Assembly: GCA_003024785.1 (NCBI GenBank)
Contig: PUQB01000031.1
Location: 310,001 to 374,000, forward strand
Source: Selaginella tamariscina
Lineage: Eukaryota; Streptophyta; Lycopodiopsida; Selaginellales; Selaginellaceae
Length of the DNA stretch: 64,000 bases
Reading direction: 5' to 3'
Shown piece by piece: positions 46,701 to 57,413 of this stretch. The translations under genes were made by a program, and so were the position numbers. Each line of letters begins with the position of its first letter. The stretch's first letter is position 1. The notes beneath the pieces were generated by a model. It had not been told where the DNA came from, did not search any database, and was given only the letters and a program-made list of their open reading frames with translations.

Positions 46701-47650
46701 CCTGCAAACCGTAGGTGTAGGTGCTAAGCAGGTTAAACCACCCACACATACTCCTTACATCTCTCTCTCTCTCTCTGTGTGTGCAAACCGTAGGTGGAGG
46801 TGCTAAGCAGGTTAAACCACCCACGCATACTTCTTACATCTCTCTCTCTCTCTCTCTCTCTCTCCGTTTACCCTCTCTGCAAACCGTAGGTGGAGGTGCT
46901 AAGCAGGTTAAGGCACGCACACATACTCCTTCTCCTCGGGGGAAGCTCAGAACACGGATGTCTTGTGTACGAGTACCTGGAGAACGGAACATTAGAGGAC
47001 TGTCTCAGCTGCAAGAACAACACACCACCAATCCCAGTCTACACACGCTACACTATTGCGGTAGAGATCGCCAGGGCGTTGCTCTGTATACACAAGGCAA
47101 AGCCGAGTCCGACCTTGCACGGCAGCTTAAAGCTCACAGACGTACTCTTAGACCGGAACTTCCGCAGCAAACTCCGACTAGACAGGTTCATAGAAAGCAT
47201 CGGTGTAGAAGAAGCCGGTATCAACCCGAAAGCCGGTGTTTACTCTCTCGGTTTGATACTTCTCCGGCTTCTCACCGGCTTGTCTACCGCAAACATTGTC
47301 CGGCAGGTTGCATTTGCAGTTGATAAAGGGAGTCTGAAGGACGTGCTGGATTTGTCTGCCGGTGAATGGCCGATTGAAGCTGCTACGGAGCTTGCCTGTA
47401 TCGGTCTCCGTTGTGCCGGCGTGAAGAGCGAGGACAGGCCCGACCTCGAGTGCGTCTTGGAGATGCTCGACCTCACAACAGAGCTTGTTTCGTATTCAGA
47501 AGAAGAAGACGGAGGCTCCTTCACATTTCTTATGTCCTATTCTACATGTACTCTCACACTCTCTCTCTCTCATACACACACACAGACACACTATCTCTCT
47601 CTTTCTCATACACACAGACACACTCTCTCTCTCACTCACACACACACTCC

Positions 47651-47691
<41 letters not shown>

Positions 47692-47987
47692 TCTCTCTCA
47701 CTCTCTCTCTCTCACACACACACACGCACACGCACAGACACACACACACACACGAGTGTATTGGCATGCAGGAGGTAATGCAGAACCCAGTGGTGGCAGC
47801 GGATGGATATACTTACGAGTACGATCAGATAAGCCGTTGGATTGAGAGCAAGGAGACGTCCCCGATGACCAATCTGCTACTGGAAAACAAGAACTTAATC
47901 CAGAACCGTGTCCTCAAGTCAGCCATATGTGAGTGGAGAGCCAAAACTATCGAGATCAGTATTGGAAAATTCCCATCTTACCCTTGA
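44433..47987 (+). CDS. USP-pseudokinase-U-box protein (PUB family, group of PUB32-35/52-like)
   Basis: Nine exons: 44433-44619, 44697-44815, 45012-45129, 45264-45436, 45537-45821, 45987-46130, 46185-46460, 46890-47547, 47772-47987. The N-terminus is USP-like (GVAVAPHTYTPMHALINWCV). A coiled coil follows (AEEMILQREQVAESMKKALE), then a kinase-like domain starting FSIEELSAMTHNFS, and a U-box (EVMQNPVVAADGYTYEYDQI, RWIES). The kinase looks dead: HRDLKxxN reads HGSLKLTDV, DFG reads RLDRF, and VAVK reads VAVC. The U-box would give E3 ubiquitin ligase activity. The frame slips by one base near 47500, before PSHFLCPILH. The intron after exon 6 has a GC donor (AAG|GCACGT). The exon 8 acceptor region is triplicated. 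Confidence 0.85.
46702..46940 (+). repeat. Triplicated intron-exon boundary upstream of exon 8
   Basis: GCAAACCGTAGGTGNAGGTG then CTAAGCAGGTTAA occurs at 46702, 46784 and 46879, each after a (CT)n tract. Only the third continues into the kinase reading frame. The first two carry a full acceptor (CCGTAG|GTGGAGGTG or GTGTAGGTG) and about 35 nt of exon-like sequence (with CCACCCAC in place of GGCACGCA). Confidence 0.8.
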
Positions 47988-47999
47988 CATTGTTAATAG

Positions 48000-48235
48000 T
48001 CCATTCTATCAATGTATACATATCATTCTCTCTCTCTCTCTCATAATGTTAATAATAATGTATAAATATATCACTCTCACTCTCTCTCTCTCTTATAATG
48101 TTAAAATATCGTCTCCCTCTCTCTCTCTCTCTTATAATGTTGATATATCAGGTATAAACATATCGTCTCTCTCTCTCTCCCGCAAGGGGCATCTAGCCCG
48201 TCTCTCTCTCTCTCCCGCAAGGGGGCATCTAGCCC

Positions 48236-48270
<35 letters not shown>

Positions 48271-48289
48271 CGCAAGGGGCATCTAGCCC

Positions 48290-48327
<38 letters not shown>

Positions 48328-48330
48328 GCG
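48000..48330 (+). repeat. (CT)n minisatellite with CGCAAGGGGCATCTAGCCCG units
   Basis: Long CT runs alternate first with TATAATGTT(A/G)ATA phrases (48043-48160), then with three copies of CCGCAAGGGGCATCTAGCCCG near 48180, 48213 and 48269. Each GGGCATCTAGCCC can form a small hairpin. It lies in or just after the 3' UTR of the U-box gene. Confidence 0.7.
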
Positions 48331-48456
48331 ATTTTAATCTTCTACAGGGAACGAACCTTCTGAAGTTTACTCAGAGAACGTTGTAACCCCCGGAGTTTGT
48401 CTACATCCCCAAAACAGCCATATAATAAACACTCTTTTTTTTTCCACACTAACTCC

Positions 48457-50231
48457 ATGGTGAGGTCCATAGCTTATGCGATTCTCACACTGGTTTGCTT
48501 ATCACACACAGTTTCCTGCATCTTCAACCCCATACACTGCAGTGCACAGTCGTGCACTCTCCAGAACTACAAAGGCACATGGGTAGACCGAAAGCCTTGC
48601 AGTGTGCCAACAGTCGAGTACCCAACCACCGAAGTTGAGCTCGTTTCCGCGGTAGCCAGGGCTACAAAGCTCGGCCAGAAGATCAAAGTCGTAAGCAGGC
48701 TCTCCCACAGCCTCCCAAAGTTCGCATGTCCGGTGGAGACTCCGGAATGCTCATCAGCACCAGCAAGTACAACTCCCGAGTCCACATAGACACGGTAATG
48801 TCTCCGGTTGTTCCGTTTACCATAACCAACCACCTTGTTTCCTTGACAGCTCTCCATACAGTAACAGTGGACGCCGGCGTTGTACTGCGCGATCTGCTTG
48901 ATCGGCTCGCAGAGAAACACCTGGCACTCCCCTGTGCGCCTTCCTTTGATGGTATCTCAGTCGCCGGCGCCGTAAGCACCGGCGCGCACGGAAGCAGCCT
49001 AGACGGCAAGGGAGGCGCACTGAACGAGCTCGTTACCGCGGTGACTTTGGTGGTTCCAGCTTCCGAACACCAAGGCTACGCGAGGGTCGTTGAGCTTACC
49101 CAGACTTGGACGCAGCGAGGCTCTCGCTGGGTGTCCTCGGAGCCATCTCGCAGGTCACCCTTGCTGTTCAACCGATGTTCAAGCGGTCGGTAACCATTGA
49201 GTCCAGGGACGACGAGTCCCTCGAGGAGGACGTCCTCCGGATCACGGGAGGGTACACGTTCGGAGACGTCTCATGGAGCCCCTACCAGAGGAAGGCGCTT
49301 CGGCTGGACAAACGTGTCAGCTCACCCGCGAGGGCCGCTCGACGTTCGGTCGGCCCTCCCCGGTGTCTTCCGTGAGGAAGTGGAGAGTGCAAGGTCAGTC
49401 TATCTCTCTCTCGACTCTGGTCTCTCTCTTATATCTAGTGCAGAAGAAGAGATGATGGCATCGAACAGTACCTGTAATGCCGTTCCGAGGATGGAGGTGA
49501 GGGCCTCGAGCGGCGACGGACTGGTTGATGGCAGTGGGGTGTTCACAGGCTACCCCGTTGTCGGATACAACCACCTGATGGAGACCGGCGGCGGCTGCCA
49601 GGACGCGGGCCAAGGGCTCACGTGCTACTGGGATCCGGACGTTCCCGGGCAGTTCTTCTTCCACACCTCGGTGGCTATACCACTCAACAAGGTATCTCTA
49701 GCCATCTCGGACATGAAAAAGATAAGAGACGCCAATCCCGACAAGATGTGTACCATGGATCTCTACGGAGGTGCGACCTTCAGGGCTGTGAAGGGCTCAA
49801 CTGCGTACCTCGGGAGCCCCAGAGACTCGGTCTACTTCGAGATGATGTACTTCCGGGACAGGAGGGAGAACGTACCACGGCCCGGGGAGGATGCCATGGA
49901 AGAGATAGAGCAGATGTTGTTGACCAAGTACAATGCAAGGCCTCACTGGGGGAAGAACAGGAACTTTGCCTTCGGAGGGATTGCGACAAAAGTCGTGGAT
50001 TTGAGCAAGTTTCTGGAGGTTAAACACAGGATGGATCCTCTTGGGTTGTTCTCTAGCGAGTGGTCTGACTCAGTTCTGTATGGGAATGTAGGGGTTTCTA
50101 AGGATTACTGTGCACTCGAAGGGTTGTGTGTGTGTTCTGAAGATAGACATTGTGCTCCTGAGGCAGGCTACCTATGCAAACCTGGGGTGGTGTTTCAAGA
50201 ACTAGAGTTTGTGCTAAAGCAGTATAATTAA
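48457..50231 (+). CDS. L-gulonolactone oxidase-like FAD enzyme, with frame breaks
   Basis: Starts MVRSIAYAILTLVCLSHTVSC at 48457, a signal peptide. A VAO-type FAD domain follows (VEYPTTEVELVSAVARATKL, SHSLPKFACP), with GAVSTGAHGSSLDGKGG as the FAD-binding loop. Then come ARLSLGVLGAISQVTLAVQP and the ALO domain, ending HWGKNRNFAFGGI, MDPLGLFSSEWSD, and a Cys-rich tail ALEGLCVCSEDRHCAPEAGY typical of plant GULLOs. The family oxidises L-gulono-1,4-lactone towards ascorbate. Frame breaks occur near 48735 and 49105, each explained by one missing base in a G or C run, and a third lies between about 49270 and 49320. A 45-nt intron (GTCAGT...ATCTAG, 49394-49438) is likely; it is in frame and stop-free, so retention would also be readable. 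Confidence 0.85.
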
Positions 50232-50248
50232 GTATTATATATATAATC

Positions 50249-51693
50249 TTATGACTTAGTACCGGCAGTGGGAAAATCCCGATGGATCCACTCATTAAGG
50301 CCTCCTTTAAGATGGAAAACGTTTCTGAAACCTGTCTCCTGAAGTTCATATGCTGCTTTTAAAGACCTTGAAATTTCCAAACGACAAGTTAAAATATATA
50401 ATATACAACACACATGTATGGTGTGTGTGTGTGTGCGTACCGTGACTGACGTCCAAAGAAGCGCTCGGGGTCTTTGAACTTCTTTGCTTTGGGTCCAGTT
50501 CTTTCCACATAAGTCTGAAGTGTGCCCCCGATGCTACACAGTACAATGACCTTCTTGTTCTTGTCACCATTGACGGCATCCAATGCTTGAGTTACAAACT
50601 CAGGATTTCGTTCTGTATAACAAACTTACATATACAAACATTCTCACACACACACACACACATACATAATGTATATATGGAATCTATCACGCGGTTTTTT
50701 TTCAACCTGTTCCAGCAAAGTTTGTGAGCATTGCATATCCCAACCGCCTATAACACCATTTACATAATCAGGCTGTGATTACCAAACTGTCTATCTTCTA
50801 GTACCTTGCATTTGCTTTGAGATCGTTTCCTTGTATTAGCCGGAAGAGTGGAGCAGACTTGGTCCCCAGACCATGTACCTTCAACAATATATACTTCATA
50901 TACAGACACATATATACATATGTGTGTATGCATGTGCATATACCTTACATGCCATCTACCTTCAACGATATATACTTCATATACAGACACATACATGCAT
51001 ACATATGCATATGTGTGGTGTATGTATGTGCGTGTACCCTTACATACAGTGTAGATGTACCTTTTCAAATTCTTGGGACTGTCGAACATCAATAAGAACT
51101 GCCTCATTCCGTTTCATCATCTGGTAAGCTTCTTCACAGTCTAAGCTGAGCAGGTTCCTTTCTGTCAACTTCCTATGAATCTCTACAAAAGAAATACGTA
51201 TGTATGTGTTTATATATGTGTGTTGTGTGTGTGTGTATAGATATATATACATACATAGATACATATACATACATATATGTGTGTGTGTGCATCTATCTAT
51301 ATCTATATCTAGATAGATAGAGATATACACATATATATACATATACATAGATACATACATACATATATACATGTGAAAACATACATGTATATACACGAGT
51401 ACCAATCCAAGCTGTGTATTTGAAAGCATCGTCAAAGAGGGATCCTACATAGCCATTGCGGGATGCAATGTCCTCTTTGAGCTTGTTGAGCTTTGCCTCC
51501 ATTGTGTTCTGTGACACAAATTTCTGATAAAACCGTCCTTGATTCGACTTGCCAATCCATTTTTGGCGGTGCTGCCCCTGTCTCTCTCCCCTGCCTTACC
51601 TCGCAAATCCCCACGTCTCTCTTTCTCTCGTAAATCCCCTCGCAAAACAAGTGGTATAGAAGAAATCCACTCCTTGCCAATCATTGGCGCCAT
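50249..51693 (-). CDS. Rhodanese-like domain protein (plastid STR type)
   Basis: Six minus-strand exons: 51693-51413, 51182-51061, 50878-50805, 50747-50707, 50612-50441, 50366-50249, about 268 residues. Exon 1 encodes a basic transit-like leader, then MEAKLNKLKEDIASRNGYVG. Exons 2-6 give the rhodanese fold: EAVLIDVRQSQEFEKVHG, RLGYAMLTNFAGTERNPEFV, the active-site loop VIVLCSIGGT, and SLKAAYELQETGFRNVFHLK followed by GGLNEW. This matches plant STR rhodaneses whose core is NPEF...VLCSxGGT. CSIGGT keeps the catalytic Cys, but sulphurtransferase activity is not assured. All joins fit except one extra base in exon 1 (near an AAATTT run at about 51525). Partial copies follow at 51.9-52.3 and 56.7-57.4 kb. 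Confidence 0.82.
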
Positions 51694-51719
51694 CGCAAAA
51701 CCCTACTATTTTATTTCTT

Positions 51720-51805
51720 AAGTAGGTTTAGGGCTTACTCAAGGGTTAAGGTTTCTTTAGGGTTTTTTTACATATATTTAGGGTTTCTTTAGGGTTTTTA
51801 TTAAC
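51720..51805 (-). promoter_or_regulatory. Repeated telo-box motifs upstream of the rhodanese gene
   Basis: On the plus strand TTTAGGG or GGGTT-type motifs recur about five times in 85 bp (AGGTTTAGGG, CTTTAGGGTTT twice, ATTTAGGGTTT). On the gene's strand these read AAACCCTAAA, a plant telo-box cluster at promoter distance. Confidence 0.5.
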
Positions 51806-51904
51806 ATTCAAAACGGTATCTCAGTGTTTTCACGTTTGAACACATTCGCGTCCGTTTAGTTCATTTCGTTCAGCCATTTGCCAATAAGTGTGTGTGTGCG
51901 CACG

Positions 51905-52330
51905 TACCATGACTGACGTCCAAAGAAGCGACTCGAGGTCTTTGAACTTCTTTGCTTTGGGTCCAGTTCTTTCCACATAAGTCTGAAGTGTGCCCCCCAT
52001 GTTACACAGTACAATGACCTTCTTGTTCTTGTCACCATTGACGTCCGTTTAGTTCATTTCGTTCAGCCATTTGCCAATAAGTGTGTGTGTGCGCACGTAC
52101 CATGACTGACGTCCAAAGAAGCGCTCGAGGTCTTTGAACTTCTTTGCTTTGGGTCCAGTTCTTTCCACATAAGTCCCCCCATGCTACACAGTACAATGAC
52201 CTTCTTGTTCTTGTCACCATTGACGGCATCCAATGCTTGAGTTACAAACTCAGGATTTCGTTGTGTATAACAAACTTGCATATACAAACATTCTCACACA
52301 CACTGAAAGATATACACACACACATACATA
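51905..52330 (-). pseudogene. Two copies of rhodanese exon 5 with flanking intron
   Basis: 51905-52039 and 52099-52275 both match exon 5 of the neighbouring rhodanese gene (minus-strand text DAVNGDKNKKVIVLC). The first is cut short at GTCAATGGTGACAAG. The second extends into the intron 4 sequence as far as about 52330 and lacks a short stretch near 52178. The linker ACGTCCGTTTAGTTCATTTC... is duplicated as well. Neither copy has exon 4 or 6 beside it. Confidence 0.85.
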
Positions 52331-53639
52331 CTATGTTACACCTATCAGACTAACTATTAAGTTTAGCAAATCAACCTTTAAATTAGAAAGGGAAAATAAG
52401 TTAAAAGTGAAGAATATTATGAAGAACATTGTAATTAAAATGGGAATGATATGTGAAAATGGGAATATAAAATATATTACTAATTAATACTTAAGTACTA
52501 ATTATTACTTAATTAATAAATTAATCCTTAGTGTTAATTAAATTAATTTATCATCACTAGAAAATATATTTTTATTCTTTTTACATTAACTTGTGACAAA
52601 GATATAAATAAAAATATAATGTTCATGTCAATATGGATTTAATAAACATTAAAACCTAAAATACATATAGAGAATATTTATATAATAAAATAATTACTAC
52701 TGTATATTCTATATTATTCTCAACATATTCATAAAGTAGAATATTCTTAAAATATCTTAGAATATTCATATTATTTTTTAGTGTAAAAATATTTTACAGT
52801 AATTAAGGAATAATTTTTAATCTCGTGTACAAACAACTCTTTTGTAATTCTTTATACATAATTTTTTCCGATCAATATGTGTAAATAAAATCAGATATAA
52901 TTGAACATAATTATAAATAAAATCATTTCCTTATTAACCAGTCAATCTATTTATAATTAATTTCTCTTTAACCATACAAAATAATTCCTTATTTTGTCAT
53001 CTTTTGAATGAATTAAATTATTTTAATCAATATCTTTATGTTAACTACCTAAATATTATTTTAATATGTTAAAAGTTGTTTCTTACTTTATGGTTTGAGT
53101 TTGTAAACAAATATACATGTATGCTAAATGTATGTATATCATATCTTTAAACATATGTTAGATAAGTATTAAAGTGAAACTTAAGTTATGCTTCACCATT
53201 ATATGAATATACATATATATGTGCATAAATTTTTTAATATCAGTATTTCATATATATAATTTAAATTATATGTAAAAAGAAAAGTGTTTAAGGAGCTTGT
53301 TTTACATCATTCTTATCCATATAAAGGTGTGTAGATTAAAATGGTGGAGATTAAAAGAATCTAATTCTCACCCATTTAGAAATATAACGATTGTGATTAA
53401 AATGATGATAAACTTAGCGGTTTGAATGATCATTATTTAAATAGCTTGTACATAAAGGTCCATTGTGTGTGTGTGTGTTACAAGGGATAAACTTAAGAAG
53501 GGAACGCCGTTCTACTTTGATGTGATACCATCTCATTTTGTCAAGGAAGTGTATGTTTGGACACTTACGCACACACTTACATCCATGTGTGTGTGTGTGT
53601 GTGCGCGCGTGTAATGAGCAAATCTTACCTTTCTAATGA
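52331..53639. other. AT-rich DNA inside the split rhodanese copy
   Basis: Very A/T-rich with no gene, ending in a (GT)n tract near 53466 and another near 53588. Confidence 0.5.
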
Positions 53640-54390
53640 ACTCCTCAACCTCTTTCAGCCATCCAGCACACCCACATTGCCCAAGTTGGTCGTCTCTAGT
53701 TGGTCGTCTCGGATCATGGCATAGAAAGCTTCACTTACCAGTCCCGCATGACTACACACTGAAAGGACACTGACATAGGTGACTTCATCAGGATCAACAT
53801 CTGCCTGCTTCATCCTCATGAACAAACCAAAAGCCTCATCACTGTCAGCATGCCGAGCATAAGCCATGGCTAGGATATACAATCCTTCTGTCTTGACCAT
53901 GTTGAGTGATTAACACTACCACAATTCAGTGTGGAAGTTTATGAAAGATCTCTGTGGCCCGATCTAGAGCACCACATCGACCATACATATCTACTAAAGC
54001 ATTACCAACTTGAAGATGGTGATATATCCAGCTTCGACAAGGCCTGCTGCATGATCTTGAACATCCTCACTACCTCCTTGCTATGCTCAAGTTGGGCATA
54101 TGCAGTGAGCATGGCAGTCCATGAGACTGTGCTACGAGATTCCATCTTATCAAACACTTCTCTTGCATTTTCCAAACTGTGGCACATATTAAGTCTTCCA
54201 TCCCCAGTGTTCCTCTTGACTCTCACGATACAGATGGCAGTATGCTCATTAAACTCATATCGATAGTCGATGTTCAATAACAGCCACCTACACAGTTCCC
54301 CCAGTGTCCAACCGTTCTCTTGTGCTGCTTTAATCTTATCACATACAAACTCGTCTGTCCATTCATTCATACCTGTGTAACACACACGCT
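53640..54390 (-). pseudogene. PLS-class PPR remnant
   Basis: Minus-strand PPR text occurs in shifted frames: SLENAREVFDKMESRSTVSW, VGNALVDMYGRCGALDRATE near 53990, and MAYARHADSDEAFGLFMRMK then PDEVTYVSVLSVCSHAGLVS near 53850-53720. It ends in a disrupted stretch with a small duplication (TTGGTCGTCTC). Only about three motifs remain, with no start or tail. Confidence 0.75.
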
Positions 54391-54800
54391 TAGAACTGAA
54401 ACATCCGAAGGCTTGAACAACAAGTACTGCTCTTTATCAAGGTACATCTGAGGTAATAAAGAACATCTGTCTGAAACACACACACACACACACACACCGA
54501 AGTAAGCTGCAATATTTATTGACTTCATTAGTTTGAAGCATCTTCTTTGTCCCCATGCGTGCGAAAATGATACAAACTCGTCTGTCCATTCATTCATACC
54601 TGTGTAACACACACGCTTAGAACTGAAACATCCGAAGGCTTGAACAACAAGTACTGCTCTTTATCAAGGTACATCTGAGGTATAAAGAACATCTGTCTGA
54701 AACACACACACACACACACACCGAAGTAAGCTGCAATATTTATTGACTTCATTAGTTTGAAGCATCTTCTTTGTCCCATGCTTGCGAAAATCGTTAACGA
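54345..54800 (-). repeat. Tandem duplication of ~225 bp
   Basis: ACAAACTCGTCTGTCCATTC through ACACACGCTTAGAACTGAAA, a (CA)n tract and GAAGTAAGCTGCAATATTTA...TTCTTTGTCCC occur twice, starting near 54346 and 54573. The copies are almost identical, differing by short indels (GAGGTAATAAAG vs GAGGTATAAAG, CCCCATGCGTG vs CCCATGCTTG). Confidence 0.85.
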
Positions 54801-54947
54801 GGTATAATCTTGAAAACCTTTAAAACAATTTCTCATTTAAAATAAAAAAAGAATATTCATATGTCCTCTCTCCCCTGTTTCTAGGGTTCTTCGCCCCCAT
54901 TCTGTTTCATCGGAATCAAGGGTTTCAACCCTAGGGCAGTCCAGAGG

Positions 54948-56632
54948 ATGTCGACGCGGTCGAGAAGAGACGAGCGTTTTCTGTTGCTCAGCCGCTGTGC
55001 TGCTTGCCGCGCATCCCTGACAGAACTTATGGAGTCTGGCGAGTCTATTAACACAGAAGCATTGGATCATTTACAGATAGTCCATTTGGGCGTGCACTTA
55101 GGGCGTGAGCAAGAAGAGGATGTACCTGTGACCCCTCTGCACGGGCAGGCCAAGGATGTATTGCGTGCCGCACCCTCCTCTGCTACTGACAACACTTTCA
55201 AGTTTCAGACCCTGTTTGTCAAGGTTAGTTTCATTTTGAAACATTGTTGAGATTTTAATAATTTTACTCTTGAATAGGAGGTCGAGGAAGGCTATCCTTT
55301 ATCTCCTTTGCTCAGTTGTTCAACTGTAGAGAATGAGGACATGTTTGCACTTGCCCAATACGTGCTTGAGACGGTGGTGCCAACAAAAGCGTCATTTCCA
55401 GCAGTCCCAGGTGTGAGACCCATCCTCAATGAGGAAAATCAGAGGCCATGGATGACGAGTCTTTTGGTTGGATTCCATAAACTCTTTCAAGCTCAAAAAA
55501 TTGGTGGTATTAGAGTACAGATGGGTCCAGTTCGATATCTTCAACCCAGGTATAATCCAAAGACGCAGGAAGACGAATGGGTGGAGTGCTCCCCGCCAAT
55601 TCAGAGCTTATACGCTGTGCACGAACATGCAGCCTCGGACAAAGACTCTCGTAAGAAGTGGAAAGCAGACGCTGTTATTTTCGCTGAGGTTACTTTCCTT
55701 ATAGATGGTAAAGAAAAGAAGATAATCGTTCCTGCCAAGTATATTGAGATGAAGGCCTCTCCTTTCCATGAGAATGATATGTGGCAAGCTCTCTTGACTG
55801 CTGTTAAATATCAGCAGTTGATGTTTAAGAAGGATAATCCGTTTAGCAAGACGATGACAGTTGACGTGTGGGACGGTACACATGCCCACGTAACTATTCT
55901 TGACATATTTGGCTTTGTAGGTGTTCGAGAGGGACGAGTTACACAAACCAGCTATAGACGTTTCCTCTGCGATGTGCAATATGCCAAGAAGATTCTTGGT
56001 GGATGGTTTCCATATGACAGCTTTGCCCAGTGTCCGCAGTCTTTGGAAGCCATGCAGGAGCATTACGAAGTTATGGTAGATAGTTTCAGTCGGTCTTTTT
56101 CTGGTCAGGTGTTCCCTACCACACATGTTGAAAGAACCTACCCTGTTGGTGTCTTTCAACGTCGACCCCAACCTTTCACATTGTTAGGAGGTATAATTAT
56201 TTTATTATTATTGATATACTTATTTATCTTTTATTTACAGGTGCCCAGCCGACCTCGTCTATGGAAGCTGCCCTTTTCACCCAAGAGTTTCTACGTTCCA
56301 TTATGGGGAATAAGGTTGTGCAAGACCCTCGCCGGTTTCTAGCCCACCGGACAGATCTAGAGGCCTCTATAAGCATGGGCATCAAGGACCACATCACAGA
56401 CTTCAAACTTTGCCCAAACACTCCTTGGAGCATGACAAACCAGCAGTTGGCAGCCCTGCATTTTGCAGACGAGGTGCGTGTTTTAAAAGAGTCCCACAAG
56501 CGGGAGATGCGGGTGCTTGAGCTTAAGATAGAGTCCCACAAGAGGGAGATGCGGGCGCTCGAGTGTGAGCTAGAGGAGCTTAAGGAGAAGATCTCACGTG
56601 CAGAGCGACATCCGAAGAGGCATCGGGTGTAA
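54948..56632 (+). CDS. PD-(D/E)XK-like nuclease candidate with C-terminal coiled coil
   Basis: Three exons (54948-55223, 55278-56190, 56241-56632) join in frame to 526 residues. The central part has KADAVIF (Asp near residue 223) and 26 residues later KYIEMKAS (Glu 249, Lys 251), then ALLTAVKYQQ. The spacing D...ExK...Q fits a PD-(D/E)XK nuclease fold. After a weaker linker the tail carries two tandem 17-residue units (ESHKREMRVLELKI, ESHKREMRALECEL), a coiled coil, and a basic end AERHPKRHRV that could be a nuclear signal. I do not recognise an exact family. A relation to CR-type nucleases or to a domesticated transposon nuclease is inference. Composition is less A/T-rich than the flanks, and it sits inside the interrupted rhodanese copy. 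Confidence 0.6.
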
Positions 56633-56662
56633 GTGAAAATAAATGCAATTTTTGAATAAATG

Positions 56663-57413
56663 TTCTTTTTAGGCTGTGATTACCAAACTGTCTATCTTCT
56701 AGTACCTTGCATTTGCTTTTGAGATCGTTTTCTTGTATTAGCCGGAAGAGTGGAACAGACTTGGTCCCCAGACCATGTACCTTCAACAATATATACTTCA
56801 CATACAGACACATGCATATGTGTATGTATGTGTAGATGTATAAAGGAGTTTACCTTTTCAAATTCTTGCGGCTGTCGAACATCAATAAGAACTGCCTCAC
56901 CCCGTTTCATCGTCTGCAAAGCTTCTTCACAGTCTAAGCTGCAGCAGGTTCCTTTCTGTCAGCTTGCTACGAATCTCTACAAGAAATACGTATGTGTATC
57001 TCTCTCTCTCTATACATACATACACACACACACACACCACACACATGTATATATACATGCATATACACACATATATACATATGTATATGCGCGTGTGTGT
57101 GTGTGTTTATAAAACATACATCACGCATATACCAATCCAAGATGTGTATTTGAAAGCATCGTCAAAGAGGGATCCTAATGTCCGCTTTGAGCTTATCGAG
57201 CTTTGCCTCCATTGTGTTCTGTGACACAAATTTCTGATAAAACCATCCTTGATTATCCCATTTTCCCCCCCGTCTCTCTCCCCTGCCTTGCCCCTCAAAT
57301 CCCCACGTCTCTCTTTCTCCCGTAAATCCCCACGCCTAGGCCCCAAAACAAGCGGTATAGAAGAAATCCACTCCTTGTCAATCATTGGCGCCACACAAAA
57401 CCCTCCACTAAAC
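56663..57413 (-). pseudogene. Partial rhodanese duplicate, exons 1-3
   Basis: Minus-strand copies of exon 1 (57394 onward, MAPMIDKEWISSIPLVL), exon 2 (AVLIDVRQPQEFEK near 56870-56905) and exon 3 (about 56715-56790) keep the order of the intact gene. Similarity begins sharply at 56673 with GGCTGTGATTACCAAACTGT. Exon 1 has internal deletions (the AKNGLASR and SRNGYV parts are missing) and exon 4 is absent. With 51905-52330 it makes up one duplicated locus that was opened in intron 3-4. Confidence 0.85.

Noticed and set aside
47550-47770. Ser/Leu/His/Thr-rich extension of the kinase exon
   Set aside because: It is translated CT/CA microsatellite of the intron between the kinase exon and the U-box exon.
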